Assembly (NCBI RefSeq): GCF_030848495.1
Contig: NZ_JAVDDT010000001.1
Coordinates: 124,001-188,000, forward strand
DNA: 64,000 bases
Source: Natronospira bacteriovora
Lineage (GTDB): Bacteria; Pseudomonadota; Gammaproteobacteria; Natronospirales; Natronospiraceae
Direction: 5' to 3'
In this document: positions 8,999-18,345 of the stretch, in pieces
Layout of the letters: every line of letters starts with the position of its first letter
Numbering within the stretch: the first letter of the stretch is position 1
Position numbers and translations under genes: made by a program
The notes under the pieces: model-generated
What the model saw: the letters and a program-made list of their open reading frames with translations, nothing else
The model's database searches: none
What the model was told of the DNA's origin: nothing

Positions 8999-9553
8999 AT
9001 GGAACATCGTCAACATCCGACGCCGCAATACGGTGCCAAGCCGGTCGACCTGTCACAGCCTCCCCAGCGAGATCTGACGCCGGAAGAAGCCAGCCGTACC
9101 CTGCAGCCAAGCCGGGAGACCGGCGAGGAAGAGCAGGACCCCATCAGCAAGGGCCGGGGGGGGCTGGAAATCCTCTTCTACGGCATCATGCTGCTGGCTG
9201 TCGTGGCCTTCCAGCTACTGTCCCATTACGAACCACGTGAAAACGGCGAAGCTACCCCCTTCGATGATCCGCGGGTCACTTCCATTACCGTGGATAACCG
9301 TCACGCCGGTACCCGTGAGGAAATCGAGGGTGATGTGGTTAGCAAACCGGACTGCCCCAGCGGCAGTGAAGCCACCATCCAGCCACGGGTACGGGAAGTG
9401 GACGGAACCGCATTCGGCCGAATTCAGCTCAACGCGGAAAACCGTAACGGGGAATGGCAAATCATGGCCAGCGGCTTGTTGAGCGGCCTCGCACGGATCC
9501 ACGCCGAAGTGGAAGTCGATTGCCGTTCCACCGCTAACGAGGAACCGGAATGA
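8999..9553 (+). CDS. Hypothetical single-pass membrane protein
   Basis: 184 residues, no recognised family. Residues 1-55 are polar and Pro/Glu-rich, residues about 56-74 form one membrane helix (LEILFYGIMLLAVVAFQLL), and the C-terminal 110 residues form a soluble, acidic, probably periplasmic domain with two cysteines (KPDCPSG and EVDCRST) that could form a disulfide. GGAG stands upstream of ATG 8999. The stop overlaps the next gene's start, so the two are likely co-translated envelope proteins. Confidence 0.65.
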   Translation: MEHRQHPTPQYGAKPVDLSQPPQRDLTPEEASRTLQPSRETGEEEQDPISKGRGGLEILFYGIMLLAVVAFQLLSHYEPRENGEATPFDDPRVTSITVDNRHAGTREEIEGDVVSKPDCPSGSEATIQPRVREVDGTAFGRIQLNAENRNGEWQIMASGLLSGLARIHAEVEVDCRSTANEEPE

Positions 9554-10020
9554 TGCCAACCATGAACCGATTGCTAGCCGTGATGCTGCTCACCATGATG
9601 TTCGCAGCCTGTGAGACAGGCGTTTCCTGGGACCGCCAGGAAAGGGAAAACGCCAGCCATATCTTCAAGTCCCTGGATTACGCCCATGAAGCCGCACGGC
9701 GCGCAAACCGTCTGCCCCACGACTGGGAACCGGGTGGTGACGACGTAGCCCCGGTCATCAATGCCCTGGATGATGCCATCATCCATGCTTCCCAGGTTCG
9801 CCAGTCCGTCCTGCAGAAAGCCCACCCGAATCTCAATGCCCGATTCCGGGTGGATTATCTGCGCTCGCTTCAGGGACTTCGGGATTATTACGAAACCGGG
9901 GATTACGACAGCGACCGCCATCCCGGCAATACGCTGGGCGACTTCAGTGAGTGGTTCTACCAGAACCAGCACGAGTTCCGCTGGTGGCGCGGGTACGAGA
10001 GGGATCTGGACTTGCAGTGA
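9550..10020 (+). CDS. Hypothetical lipoprotein
   Basis: 156 residues with a lipoprotein signal peptide: a hydrophobic core (LLAVMLLTMM) followed by the lipobox FAAC, Cys about residue 21. The mature part is helical and acidic with two tryptophan-rich spots near the end (SEWFYQ, FRWWRGYERDL). It overlaps the upstream membrane-protein gene by four bases; the alternative ATG at 9562 would remove the overlap. No family is recognised. It converges with the HNH gene across a hexanucleotide hairpin element. Confidence 0.65.
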   Translation: MMPTMNRLLAVMLLTMMFAACETGVSWDRQERENASHIFKSLDYAHEAARRANRLPHDWEPGGDDVAPVINALDDAIIHASQVRQSVLQKAHPNLNARFRVDYLRSLQGLRDYYETGDYDSDRHPGNTLGDFSEWFYQNQHEFRWWRGYERDLDLQ

Positions 10021-10049
10021 GGATAACGAGGGGCGGTAACGCCCCGACC

Positions 10050-10232
<183 letters not shown>

Positions 10233-10234
10233 TT

Positions 10235-11209
10235 TTAGAAATACTTGCCCAAGCGGGTATGCCAATCAAAATACTTCCGACTGCCCTTGAACCAGGGGCA
10301 GACGCGTCCCTGGAGCTTGACGAGAATGGACTTGAGGTCATTGCTGTCCACCCGGGCCTTGGTAATTGCCACGCGTTCGTCAATCACGGTGACGTAGTTG
10401 CGTCGATAAAGCTCTTCGCAGCCCAGCTTGCACAGGGGCATGGCAATATTCTCGTAATCCAGCCGATCTTCCGTGGTGCAATGCCAGCGATCCTTGATGT
10501 GGGCGGCGATAAGGAACTGCGTCGGGTACTTGTGACCACAGATGGCGCATTCCTCGATGACCTTGCCCCGGAAGAGTTGATCCCGCAGGAAGCCATCTTC
10601 CTTGCGCAGCCGAACACGCCCCTCGGTATCAAGCGGCATGGTGCGATCGATCTCCTTCACCACTTCCTTGTACTCGTCTTCGCTGACGATGGGGAAATAG
10701 ACTGCACTCTCCAGCTGGTAGCCGAACACCACCGGCGCTGCCTTTTCCTCCAGGTGCACTTCGAACCCGGGCCATTCGTAACCTTCCTCCAGACCACAGA
10801 GGCGATTGACGGATTCGCGGGGGATGAACTGATCCTTCACCTCATCCACGAAATAAATACACTCAGGCGTTTGCCCCCGTTCGTCTTCCCCCCAGAGCTC
10901 CCGGGCGAGATCGGGGTTCTTTACCAGGTAGGTGACAATGCCGGACAGAAAGACCATGTCGTCTTTCATGAACAGAACCACGTCACCGCGCTGGAGCTTT
11001 TCCCACTCGGCCTTCTGTTCACCGTCCTTGCCCAGCTTGACACCACCCACACGCGCCATATCACCCGGGTAAATGGTTGCCAGCTCCTCGGCAATCCCCG
11101 TTCCGCGAATGGAACTCAGCTCCGAGAGCATCACCGGGTTCAGCAGGGTCTTCTCCAGATTTTCGCTGGAGTGCCTGTCCGCAGCTGACTGAAAGGCGAT
11201 CTTGGTCAT
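10235..11209 (-). CDS. HNH endonuclease with N-terminal PUA/EVE-like domain
   Basis: 324 residues from ATG 11209 (AGGGG upstream); longer starts lack support. Residues about 30-150 contain RGDVVLFMKDD, VKNPDLARELWGEDERGQTPECIYFVDEV and a GFEV strand, a pattern I associate with PUA/EVE-like DNA-recognition domains that precede nuclease domains. Residues about 220-275 form an HNH nuclease: CAICG, AAHI, YENIAMPLC. Such fusions are predicted modification-dependent restriction enzymes, but this has not been shown for this protein. No methyltransferase or partner is adjacent. It stands alone between two hexanucleotide hairpin elements, which suggests a horizontally gained cargo gene. Confidence 0.75.
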   Translation of the reverse strand: MTKIAFQSAADRHSSENLEKTLLNPVMLSELSSIRGTGIAEELATIYPGDMARVGGVKLGKDGEQKAEWEKLQRGDVVLFMKDDMVFLSGIVTYLVKNPDLARELWGEDERGQTPECIYFVDEVKDQFIPRESVNRLCGLEEGYEWPGFEVHLEEKAAPVVFGYQLESAVYFPIVSEDEYKEVVKEIDRTMPLDTEGRVRLRKEDGFLRDQLFRGKVIEECAICGHKYPTQFLIAAHIKDRWHCTTEDRLDYENIAMPLCKLGCEELYRRNYVTVIDERVAITKARVDSNDLKSILVKLQGRVCPWFKGSRKYFDWHTRLGKYF

Positions 11210-11406
11210 GAGAGCCAACCCCTGGTTATTGTAAGACGCTATGATGGCCTGATTCCCGCCACTGCCGGGAATCCACTTCTTTCGGCTACCCTGAACCCGG
11301 GCGATATTGATTTTTCCGCCGTGAGCCGGGAGCCTATTATACGCACGCAGACGAGAGACTCCACCGCAGGGCTCTCCCCTGCCCGAACCCGGCAACAGGA
11401 GCGACT

Positions 11407-12033
11407 ATGCGATTGATGACAGCCATTCTGTTCCTTGGCATGGCCCTTGGCTCTGCCTGTGCCAGCCCTGGCACCACGGACCCCACGGAGACATCCCCCG
11501 CCACTGTCCCGGCGGCGGATTCCGGTCCGGGACACGCGCTCTGGACAGCGCTTCGCCCCTATTGCGGACGGGCCTTCGAGGGTGAATTGACGTCGGCGCG
11601 TGGCGGCGATGGCAGCTTCCGCGATCAGGCCGTGGTGATGGATATCCGGCATTGCGAGGGCTCCCGCATGCTGATTCCCCTGCATGTGGGCGACGACCAC
11701 TCGCGCACCTGGGTTCTGGAACGGCACGCCTGGGGCGTCACACTCAAGCACCAGCACCGTGATCCGGACGGCAGTGAGCAGCAGATCAATCTCTACGGTG
11801 GCCTGGCCCGCCCGCCGGCTGACGGTACCGAGCTGGCATTTCCGGTGGACGATGAAACCCTGGCCATGCTGCCCAACAGTCGCGGCGGCTACTGGACTAT
11901 TCGGGTGGACGGGGATGTATTCCAGTACCAGGTACAGCGCCGGGGTGTCGATGAGGTATTCCAGCTGACCTTCGACCTGAACACCCCGATTGAACAGCCT
12001 GATGCGCCCTGGGGCTGGGAAAGATTCCGCTAA
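11407..12033 (+). CDS. Hypothetical secreted lipoprotein
   Basis: 208 residues with an export signal ending in a probable lipobox (GSAC, Cys about 18), then a Thr/Pro/Ala-rich linker to about residue 40 and a folded domain of about 165 residues with two cysteines (RPYCGRAFEG, IRHCEGS) and many predicted beta strands. No named family is recognised. GGAG precedes ATG 11407. A TATTAT sequence at 11335-11340 could be its -10 box. It is divergent from the HNH gene and convergent with the AbgT gene. Confidence 0.7.
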   Translation: MRLMTAILFLGMALGSACASPGTTDPTETSPATVPAADSGPGHALWTALRPYCGRAFEGELTSARGGDGSFRDQAVVMDIRHCEGSRMLIPLHVGDDHSRTWVLERHAWGVTLKHQHRDPDGSEQQINLYGGLARPPADGTELAFPVDDETLAMLPNSRGGYWTIRVDGDVFQYQVQRRGVDEVFQLTFDLNTPIEQPDAPWGWERFR

Positions 12034-12067
12034 CCCCCCCACAACTACCAGCGACCCCGGCCCTCCT

Positions 12068-12241
12068 AGTCGTAATCGTTGTCGTAGTCGTAATCGGGTT
12101 TTGGGCAGCTACGAGCTACGAGCAAAAAAGACGACACACTCTTTGTGCGGCCTTTGAGGGTTTTTCCCGTAGCTCGCTGCTCGTCGCTCTTGGCTGCCTA
12201 AAACCCGATTGCGATTACGATTACGACTACGATTACGACTA
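12068..12241. repeat. Hexanucleotide-armed hairpin element, copy 2
   Basis: Left arm 12068-12097 holds five units of the form TNRTCG (TAGTCG, TAATCG, TTGTCG, TAGTCG, TAATCG). Right arm 12206-12241 holds six units whose reverse complement has the same composition. Junctions are CGGGTTTTGGGCAGC and GCTGCCTAAAACCCG, a perfect inverted pair. The core contains TACGAGC twice and GCTCGCTGCTCGTCGCT, matching copy 1. It lies between the convergent lipoprotein and AbgT genes and abuts the AbgT terminator. Confidence 0.82.
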
Positions 12242-12245
12242 AAAG

Positions 12246-12271
12246 CGGGGCGGCCGTGGTGGCCGCCCCTT
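12246..12271 (-). terminator. Terminator of the AbgT gene
   Basis: Nine-base-pair stem GGGGCGGCC/GGCCGCCCC with a five-base loop; on the minus strand it is followed by GCTTTTAG. It lies directly after the AbgT stop codon. Confidence 0.8.
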
Positions 12272-12275
12272 GTCT

Positions 12276-13865
12276 TCAGATGGCCCCGATGTCGTAATAG
12301 GTTGGCGCGCTGGGCCCCACCGGCATGCCCAGCAGGAAGACCCAGAAAAAGAACAGAAGAATCCAGGCGGTCAGGAAGAAGATGCTGAAGGGCAGCATCA
12401 TCGCGATGATGGTGCCGATGCCCGTTCGCTTGTCGTACTTGACCATGAACGCCATGATCAGGCCAAAGTAACTCATCATTGGCGTGATGATGTTGGTGGT
12501 CGAGTCACCAATGCGGTAGGCCGCCTGAATGACTTCCGGGCTATAACCGATCAGCATCAGCATGGGCACGAAAATGGGTGCCGTGACCGCCCACTGGGCC
12601 GAGGCACTGCCCAGGCTGAGATTGACCATTCCACACATCAGGATGAAGAAGAGGAATACCAGGGGCCCGGTCAGGCCAATGCTCTGCAGACCGTTCGCGC
12701 CCATCACCGCCAGAATCCGGCCCAGATTGGTTTCACCGAAGATGGAAACAAACTGGGCGGCAAAGAAGACCAGGACGATGTAGAGGCCCAAGGTACTCAT
12801 GGCGCTGGCCATGGCGTTGACCACATCCTTGTCATTTCGCATTTCACCGGTAACCGCGCCAAAAACAACACCCGGTACCAGGAAAAAGATGAAAATCAGG
12901 GCAACGATACCGTTGAGGAAGGGTGAATGCGCCACTTCACCCGTTTCCGGGTGTCGCAGAACGCCCCACTCCGGGACCACCGAGAGTGCGAACAGCCCAA
13001 GCATGAGCAATGCCGCAATACCGGCCCACCGCATCCCGCGGCGCTCTGTTTCACTCACGGGATCCAGACTGGTCTCGTCGCTCAGGTCTTCGGAAGCGAA
13101 CGAGGGGTCATACTTGCCGAGTTTTGGCTCCACGATCCGGATGGTGACGAAGGTACCCACCGCCGTTATCACGAAAGTGGAAACAATCATGAAGAAATAA
13201 TTTGCGGTAGCGTCCACCCGATAGTCCGGGTCAATGAGCTGGGCCGCTTCCTGGGTAATCCCCGCGAGCAGGGGATCAATGGTGCCCAGTAGCAGATTGG
13301 CACTGTAACCGCCGGAAACACCCGCAAAGGCCGCCGCCATGCCCGCCAGGGGATGGCGGCCGAGGCCGAGAAAAATCAGGCCCGCCAGGGGAATGAGGAC
13401 CACGTAACCCATCTCGGACGCGGTATTGGAGATGATGCCGCAGAAAACCAGGGCGGCAACGATCAGCTTGGGCGGGGCCTTGAGGACGATGGAGCGGATC
13501 ACGGCACTGAGAAGCCCGGACTTGTCCGCCACCCCGACCCCAAGCAATGCCACCAACACCACGCCCAGCGGCGCAAAGCCGACGAAATTGGAGACCAGAT
13601 TCTCCACCAGCCAGCGCAACCCATCGCCATTGAGCAGACTATTGGCCCGGATCTCGTCATCAGCGCCCGGTCGCGGATCCGGAACCGACAGATCAAAGAA
13701 GCCCGCGATACCGCTGATCACGATCATGATCACGCACAAAATGGCAAACAGGGTAACCGGATGCGGCAAGAGATTGCCGAGCCATTCCACGGTGTCCAGA
13801 AAACGGGTAAACCAGCCCCGCTCCTCCATGCGGCGGGTCTCTGACGGGGGGGTCTGCTTGCTCAT
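12276..13865 (-). CDS. AbgT family transporter
   Basis: A 529-residue membrane protein with about twelve helices that matches the AbgT/MtrF family across its length: LPHPVTLFAILCVIMIVIS near the N-terminus, NTASEMGYVVLIPLA, GGYSANLLLGTIDPLLAGI, and the C-terminal IGDSTTNIITPMMSYFGLI. The family includes E. coli AbgT (p-aminobenzoyl-glutamate import) and MtrF (sulfonamide efflux), so the direction and substrate are open. ATG 13865 gives a normal length. It is a single gene with its own terminator. Confidence 0.9.
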   Translation of the reverse strand: MSKQTPPSETRRMEERGWFTRFLDTVEWLGNLLPHPVTLFAILCVIMIVISGIAGFFDLSVPDPRPGADDEIRANSLLNGDGLRWLVENLVSNFVGFAPLGVVLVALLGVGVADKSGLLSAVIRSIVLKAPPKLIVAALVFCGIISNTASEMGYVVLIPLAGLIFLGLGRHPLAGMAAAFAGVSGGYSANLLLGTIDPLLAGITQEAAQLIDPDYRVDATANYFFMIVSTFVITAVGTFVTIRIVEPKLGKYDPSFASEDLSDETSLDPVSETERRGMRWAGIAALLMLGLFALSVVPEWGVLRHPETGEVAHSPFLNGIVALIFIFFLVPGVVFGAVTGEMRNDKDVVNAMASAMSTLGLYIVLVFFAAQFVSIFGETNLGRILAVMGANGLQSIGLTGPLVFLFFILMCGMVNLSLGSASAQWAVTAPIFVPMLMLIGYSPEVIQAAYRIGDSTTNIITPMMSYFGLIMAFMVKYDKRTGIGTIIAMMLPFSIFFLTAWILLFFFWVFLLGMPVGPSAPTYYDIGAI

Positions 13866-14018
13866 CGACTGCTTCCACGACTAGAAAACGGAACCGGGGA
13901 TGCTACCGGGGGCGGAACCGGCGGGCAAGCGCGGGATTGCCTTTGACCGGATGGTCGGGTTTAGAATGGGAGACGAACGCCCGGGCTACGGGTCCTGTTT
14001 CTCTGGCAGGAGACAAGA

Positions 14019-14474
14019 ATGACGAATTGGCGTGAAGAACTGAAAAGGGTTATCGAAGAACAGGCGGACACCCCGCCGGAAATGTCCCATGCATCGGTGG
14101 AAAAGGCCCGGCGGGAAATCTCCCGATTCATCAGCCATACCGCCATGCCGGCCTTCGAGGCCCTGAAGGAAGAACTGGAACTCTATGACCGCCGCTGCGA
14201 AATCGAGCGCCGCGATTACCAGATCACCCTATCGGTGTTTCACGACGACGAGGAAGAGTTTTCCTATTCCGTGAAAGGCCGCGCCTTTCATCGTATCTTC
14301 CTGGCCTTTTCGGAATTCGGCGACCCGGGCAAGGACAGCCACATCGGCCGGGCGGAAATCCTCCTCAATCGGGAAGGGGAGCATGGTCAGGCCGTGAGTG
14401 AAATCTCGCGTGAAACCATCATTCACGACTTCATTCAGGAGTACGGCCGCTGGTTGGGCAAACGCCCCGCCTGA
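14019..14474 (+). CDS. Conserved hypothetical cytoplasmic protein
   Basis: 151 residues, hydrophilic, no signal peptide or membrane helix. The N-terminal 75 residues are helical and charged, followed by a beta-rich stretch (ITLSVFHDDEEEFSYSVKGRAF) and a C-terminal helix. GGAGACA precedes ATG 14019, and a strong terminator follows, so it is a single-gene unit. I do not recognise a named family. Confidence 0.65.
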   Translation: MTNWREELKRVIEEQADTPPEMSHASVEKARREISRFISHTAMPAFEALKEELELYDRRCEIERRDYQITLSVFHDDEEEFSYSVKGRAFHRIFLAFSEFGDPGKDSHIGRAEILLNREGEHGQAVSEISRETIIHDFIQEYGRWLGKRPA

Positions 14475-14500
14475 GCCCCCTGACCTCGCCCTGCACGACC

Positions 14501-14533
14501 AAGCCCCGGCCGAGCATCGGCCGGGGCTTTTTT
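14501..14533 (+). terminator. Rho-independent terminator
   Basis: Stem AAGCCCCGGCCGA/TCGGCCGGGGCTT with a GCA loop and a run of six T residues; ends the upstream 151-residue gene. Confidence 0.92.
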
Positions 14534-14582
14534 CTGGGCTGATTTCCGGGGCACCCTCGGCGACCGCGGCCCGGCTGGCCGG

Positions 14583-15674
14583 CTAGACCACCGCCCGAAC
14601 CGCCGCGATCACCTCATCCGCCTGCGCATCACTCATTCCGGGAAACATGGGAAGAGAGACACAGGTCTCGGAAACGGCATCACAGACCGGAAGCCGGACA
14701 CCCCTGAATCGCCCTTCCGTCACCTTCTGTCGATGCAGGGGAATGGGGTAATAGATGGCTGAAGCAATGCCCCGCTCGTTCAGGGCGGCCCGGAAGGCAT
14801 CCCGGTCTTTCACCTGGATGGTGAACTGGCCGTAGACGTGGTGATACCCCTCGCCTTCCACGGGCAGCTTCAGATCCAGGCCCGAAAGGCCTTCAAGATA
14901 ACGCCCGGCGATATAGCGTCTGGCTGCATTGAACTCATCCAGGTGCCTGAGCTTGATTCGCAGGGCAGCCGCCTGCAGCTCATCAAGGCGACTGTTGAAA
15001 CCGATGACGTCGTGATAATAACGCTGCTCGCTGCCATGGTTGCGCAGCATGCGAATTCGTGCAGCCAGCTCTGCGTCATTCGTGGTGACCTGTCCGCCAT
15101 CCCCATAGCCGCCCAGATTCTTGGTGGGGAAGAAACTGAAACAGCCTGCGTCGCCGAAACTCCCCACGGGCTGCCCGTCAATGCGGGCACCAAAAGCCTG
15201 GGCACAGTCTTCAATGACCTTCAGCCCATGATGACGCGCCACGCTCATGACCTGGTGCATATCGCAGGACAGACCGAAGATATGCACTGGCATAATGGCT
15301 CGTGTCCGCTCGGTAACCAGCCCTTCAAGGCTGGATTCATCCATGTTCATGGTGTCTTCGCGGATATCGGCGAACACCGGCACGGCACCGCAATAATAGA
15401 TGGCCTCCACCCCGGCAATGAAGGAAAACGGGGACGTAATGACCTCATCACCCGGCATCACGCCGGCGGCCAGGAGCGCCAGGTGGAGCGCATCGGTACC
15501 GGAGGCCACACCGATGGAATCGTTCACACCATGATAATCGGCCACTTCCTTTTCGAAAGCCTGAACATTCGGGCCAAGGATGAACTGACCGCTTTCCATG
15601 ACGGCACGGCTGGCGGCTTCTACCTCTCCAGCAACCCGTTCGTGCTGGGGTTTGGGATCAAAAAGAGGGACCAT
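14583..15674 (-). CDS. gnnB: DegT/DnrJ/EryC1 sugar aminotransferase, probable GnnB
   Basis: A 363-residue PLP-dependent aminotransferase. Visible family features are ASGTDALHLAL (phosphate binding), EDCAQAFGA (pyridine-nitrogen Asp region), SFFPTKNLGGYGDGG with the Schiff-base lysine, and GFNSRLDELQAA. It starts at ATG 15674, overlapping the TGA of the oxidoreductase gene by one base, with AAGGAG upstream. A paired Gfo/Idh oxidoreductase and DegT aminotransferase is the arrangement of gnnA-gnnB, which convert UDP-GlcNAc to UDP-GlcNAc3N so that lipid A carries extra amide-linked acyl chains. A WbpE/WlbC-type O-antigen role is the main alternative. Confidence 0.75.
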   Translation of the reverse strand: MVPLFDPKPQHERVAGEVEAASRAVMESGQFILGPNVQAFEKEVADYHGVNDSIGVASGTDALHLALLAAGVMPGDEVITSPFSFIAGVEAIYYCGAVPVFADIREDTMNMDESSLEGLVTERTRAIMPVHIFGLSCDMHQVMSVARHHGLKVIEDCAQAFGARIDGQPVGSFGDAGCFSFFPTKNLGGYGDGGQVTTNDAELAARIRMLRNHGSEQRYYHDVIGFNSRLDELQAAALRIKLRHLDEFNAARRYIAGRYLEGLSGLDLKLPVEGEGYHHVYGQFTIQVKDRDAFRAALNERGIASAIYYPIPLHRQKVTEGRFRGVRLPVCDAVSETCVSLPMFPGMSDAQADEVIAAVRAVV

Positions 15675-16768
15675 CAAGACTCCTTGTTTTCCTTTTCCTT
15701 GCCGGAAACCAATGAGCTGCGCGAGAACACCGTTTCATTGGTCTCGGGATGGGGATCGTGGTGAACCCGACTGGAAATATTGCCATTCTCACCGTCCTCG
15801 AAGATGGCGAGCGGCTCCATGGGTGATTGATCCTTCTCCACCACGTCCATGATCCAGTTGGCTGTCGCCAGTGCAGACAGGCCGTCTTCGCCCGTCACTG
15901 CCGGAGGACTGCCGTCACGCACGGCATTGAGGAAGCTCATCACCTCCGTACGCAGCACATCGGCATTGTCGCAGCGAATCTCCTCCGTGGCGATACTGTC
16001 ACTGTGCTCGGATTTTCGATGCTGGATGACAAGGTCCTTGGCATGCAGGTCGAGCGTAGTGTAGGCATTCTGCTGGAACAGGTGCAGCGTCCGCTGAGGC
16101 TGGGTACTGGCACGACTTGCCGTAAGATTCGCTACGGTGCCATTTTCGAAATGCAGAACGGCATTGACCATGTCCAGTGCATCCGAGAACACCGAGACGC
16201 CCTTGGCCTGAATGCTCTTCACCGGTGAACCCGCCAGGGCAAGCACCAGATCAATGTCGTGAATCATGAGATCAAGCACCACGCTGACATCGGCATTGCG
16301 CTTGGGGAAGGGGGTCAGACGATGGGACTCAATGTAGCTCGGCGAGCGCAGGGAATCGGGCAAAGCACGGAACGCCGGGTTGAAGCGCTCCAGATGCCCG
16401 ACCTGAAGAACCACCTCATGCTTGCGGGCAAGTTCAATCAGGGTCTCCGCTTCTTCCACGGTCCGGGTGATGGGCTTCTCGATCAGGACATGTATACCCG
16501 CTTCGATCAGGTCACGGGCCACCTGGAAATGGCCCTTGGCAGGCACCACCACGCTGGCCAGATCAACCTTGCCGATCAGCTCACGGTGGTCGGAATAGGC
16601 CGGGACTTCGTACTCGGTCGCCGCACGCTCGGCGTGGTCCGCATTATGATCAGCTACGGCCACCAGACTGCTGCCGGGCAGGGTTGCGTACTTTTCCGCG
16701 TGAAATGAGCCGTAATAGCCCACCCCAACGACGGCGGCGCGAAGGCATGCTTCCTTATCCTGAGACAA
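15674..16768 (-). CDS. gnnA: Gfo/Idh/MocA oxidoreductase, probable GnnA
   Basis: A 364-residue NAD-dependent sugar dehydrogenase. It has the Rossmann motif VVGVGYYGSFHAEKY, EKPITRTVEEA with the conserved lysine, and VGHLERFNPA, which I associate with the UDP-GlcNAc 3-dehydrogenase GnnA subgroup. The start is TTG 16768 with AGGAG seven bases upstream; no better ATG exists. It is translationally coupled to the aminotransferase. Its product, a 3-keto sugar nucleotide, would be the aminotransferase substrate. The C-terminal 40 residues are polar and less conserved. Confidence 0.75.
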   Translation of the reverse strand: MSQDKEACLRAAVVGVGYYGSFHAEKYATLPGSSLVAVADHNADHAERAATEYEVPAYSDHRELIGKVDLASVVVPAKGHFQVARDLIEAGIHVLIEKPITRTVEEAETLIELARKHEVVLQVGHLERFNPAFRALPDSLRSPSYIESHRLTPFPKRNADVSVVLDLMIHDIDLVLALAGSPVKSIQAKGVSVFSDALDMVNAVLHFENGTVANLTASRASTQPQRTLHLFQQNAYTTLDLHAKDLVIQHRKSEHSDSIATEEIRCDNADVLRTEVMSFLNAVRDGSPPAVTGEDGLSALATANWIMDVVEKDQSPMEPLAIFEDGENGNISSRVHHDPHPETNETVFSRSSLVSGKEKENKES

Positions 16769-16942
16769 GCTCTACTCCTGAGGGCGATTGCCCCCGACTG
16801 CAAAAGACCGGCATTATACGGGACTTGTGGCCGCTATCCCATGGGGCTCCCGGGGAAGAGCGACATTCCAGACACGGTCTGGCGAGGCCGGTCAACGCGG
16901 TCGAACCATCACCCAGTCAGCTTCGGATACGCTTGTTCACTC

Positions 16943-18334
16943 ATGCCTGAAATGCGACGAATCGGCCTGATTCTGGGCCCCGTGCTTGCACTGTCCGCCT
17001 ACCTCCTCGCCCGACATCACGGCCTGTCCACCGAGGCGGGCTGGACGGCGGCGGTGACGGCGCTCTGCGCCGCCTGGTGGATCAGTGAGGCACTGCCCAT
17101 ACCTGCCACCTCACTCATCCCCTTCGCTGCCTTCCCGCTGCTGGGGATTCTGCCCCATGGCGAGGTCGCGCAGGCTTATGGTCATACACTGATTCTGCTG
17201 CTGCTGGGCGGCTTCATCCTGTCCACGGCCATGGAGAAGAACGGAGCCCATCGGCGGGTGGCCCTGGGCATGGTTCATCTGGTGGGGGGCCGTGGCGGGC
17301 CGAGAATGGTGCTGGGATTCATGCTGGCCAGCGGTCTGCTGAGCATGTGGATTTCCAACACAGCCACGGTGCTGATGCTGCTGCCAGTGGCGCTGGCCGT
17401 GCTCCGCTCATCCGGCGATGAACAACTGGGCACCCCATTGCTGCTGGGGGTTGCCTGGTCGGCCAGCATTGGCGGACTGGGGACGCCCATTGGCACTCCC
17501 CCCAATGTCATCTTCATGGGGGTGTACGCGCAGATCACGGGGCGGGAAATCAGCTTTCTCCAATGGATGGCCATCGGCATCCCCGCCTCCCTTACCCTGA
17601 TCGCCTTTGCCTGGTTCTATCTCACGAGAGGGATGGGTGCCGGCAAACCGTTAAGCCTGCCGCCGCTCGGCAGCTGGACGGCACCGGAAAGACGGGTTCT
17701 CCTGGTGTTCGGCCTGGCGGCGCTGGCCTGGATGACGCGCAGCGCCCCTCTGGGCGGCTGGTCACAATGGCTGCCGGTCGGCGAATACGCCGGTGATGCC
17801 ACCGTCGCGTTGACAGCCGTTGTCCTCTGCTTTCTGCTTCCGGACGGGCGTGGCGGCCGCCTGCTGGATTGGGCGTCGGCCGAGAAGATTCCCTGGGGTT
17901 TGCTGATCCTCTTCGGCGGCGGTATCGCCATTGCCATGGCCTTCCAGTCCAGCGGCCTCAGCACGGCCATCGGTGATGCCCTGGCTGACCGCAGCCATTG
18001 GCCGCTGGTGCTGCTCACCCTGGTCATCTGCCTGACGGTGACCTTCATGACCGAAACCACCTCCAACACGGCCACGGCAACACTGATGATGCCCATACTG
18101 GGCGCCACCGCCATTGCGGCCGGCATTGAACCGGCCTTGCTGATGATCCCGGCCGCCCTCAGTGCAAGCTGCGCCTTCATGCTGCCCGTGGCGACCGCCC
18201 CCAATGCCGTGGTGTTCGGTACCGGGCGCGTACCCATTCGCACCATGGCCGGTCAGGGTTTCGGGCTGAATCTCATGGGCGCTGCCGTGATCACCACCCT
18301 TGCGGCAATCTGGCTGCCACGCATCTTCTCCTGA
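16943..18334 (+). CDS. DASS/SLC13 family sodium:anion symporter
   Basis: A 463-residue membrane carrier with around eleven helices. The two SNT motifs of the family are present: WISNTATVLMLLP in the first half and TETTSNTATATLMMPI in the second, plus GGLGTPIGTPPN. Family members import di- and tricarboxylates or sulfate with sodium. ATG 16943 is preferred over a long upstream extension that has no membrane or signal character. Substrate specificity is not evident. Confidence 0.88.
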   Translation: MPEMRRIGLILGPVLALSAYLLARHHGLSTEAGWTAAVTALCAAWWISEALPIPATSLIPFAAFPLLGILPHGEVAQAYGHTLILLLLGGFILSTAMEKNGAHRRVALGMVHLVGGRGGPRMVLGFMLASGLLSMWISNTATVLMLLPVALAVLRSSGDEQLGTPLLLGVAWSASIGGLGTPIGTPPNVIFMGVYAQITGREISFLQWMAIGIPASLTLIAFAWFYLTRGMGAGKPLSLPPLGSWTAPERRVLLVFGLAALAWMTRSAPLGGWSQWLPVGEYAGDATVALTAVVLCFLLPDGRGGRLLDWASAEKIPWGLLILFGGGIAIAMAFQSSGLSTAIGDALADRSHWPLVLLTLVICLTVTFMTETTSNTATATLMMPILGATAIAAGIEPALLMIPAALSASCAFMLPVATAPNAVVFGTGRVPIRTMAGQGFGLNLMGAAVITTLAAIWLPRIFS

Positions 18335-18345
18335 GAGGCCAAACG

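Noticed and set aside
7405-9240. nhaC as one intact long gene to 9240
   Set aside because: The sequence after 8710 in this frame is nonsense and overlaps the next gene; the conserved C-terminus is in another frame.
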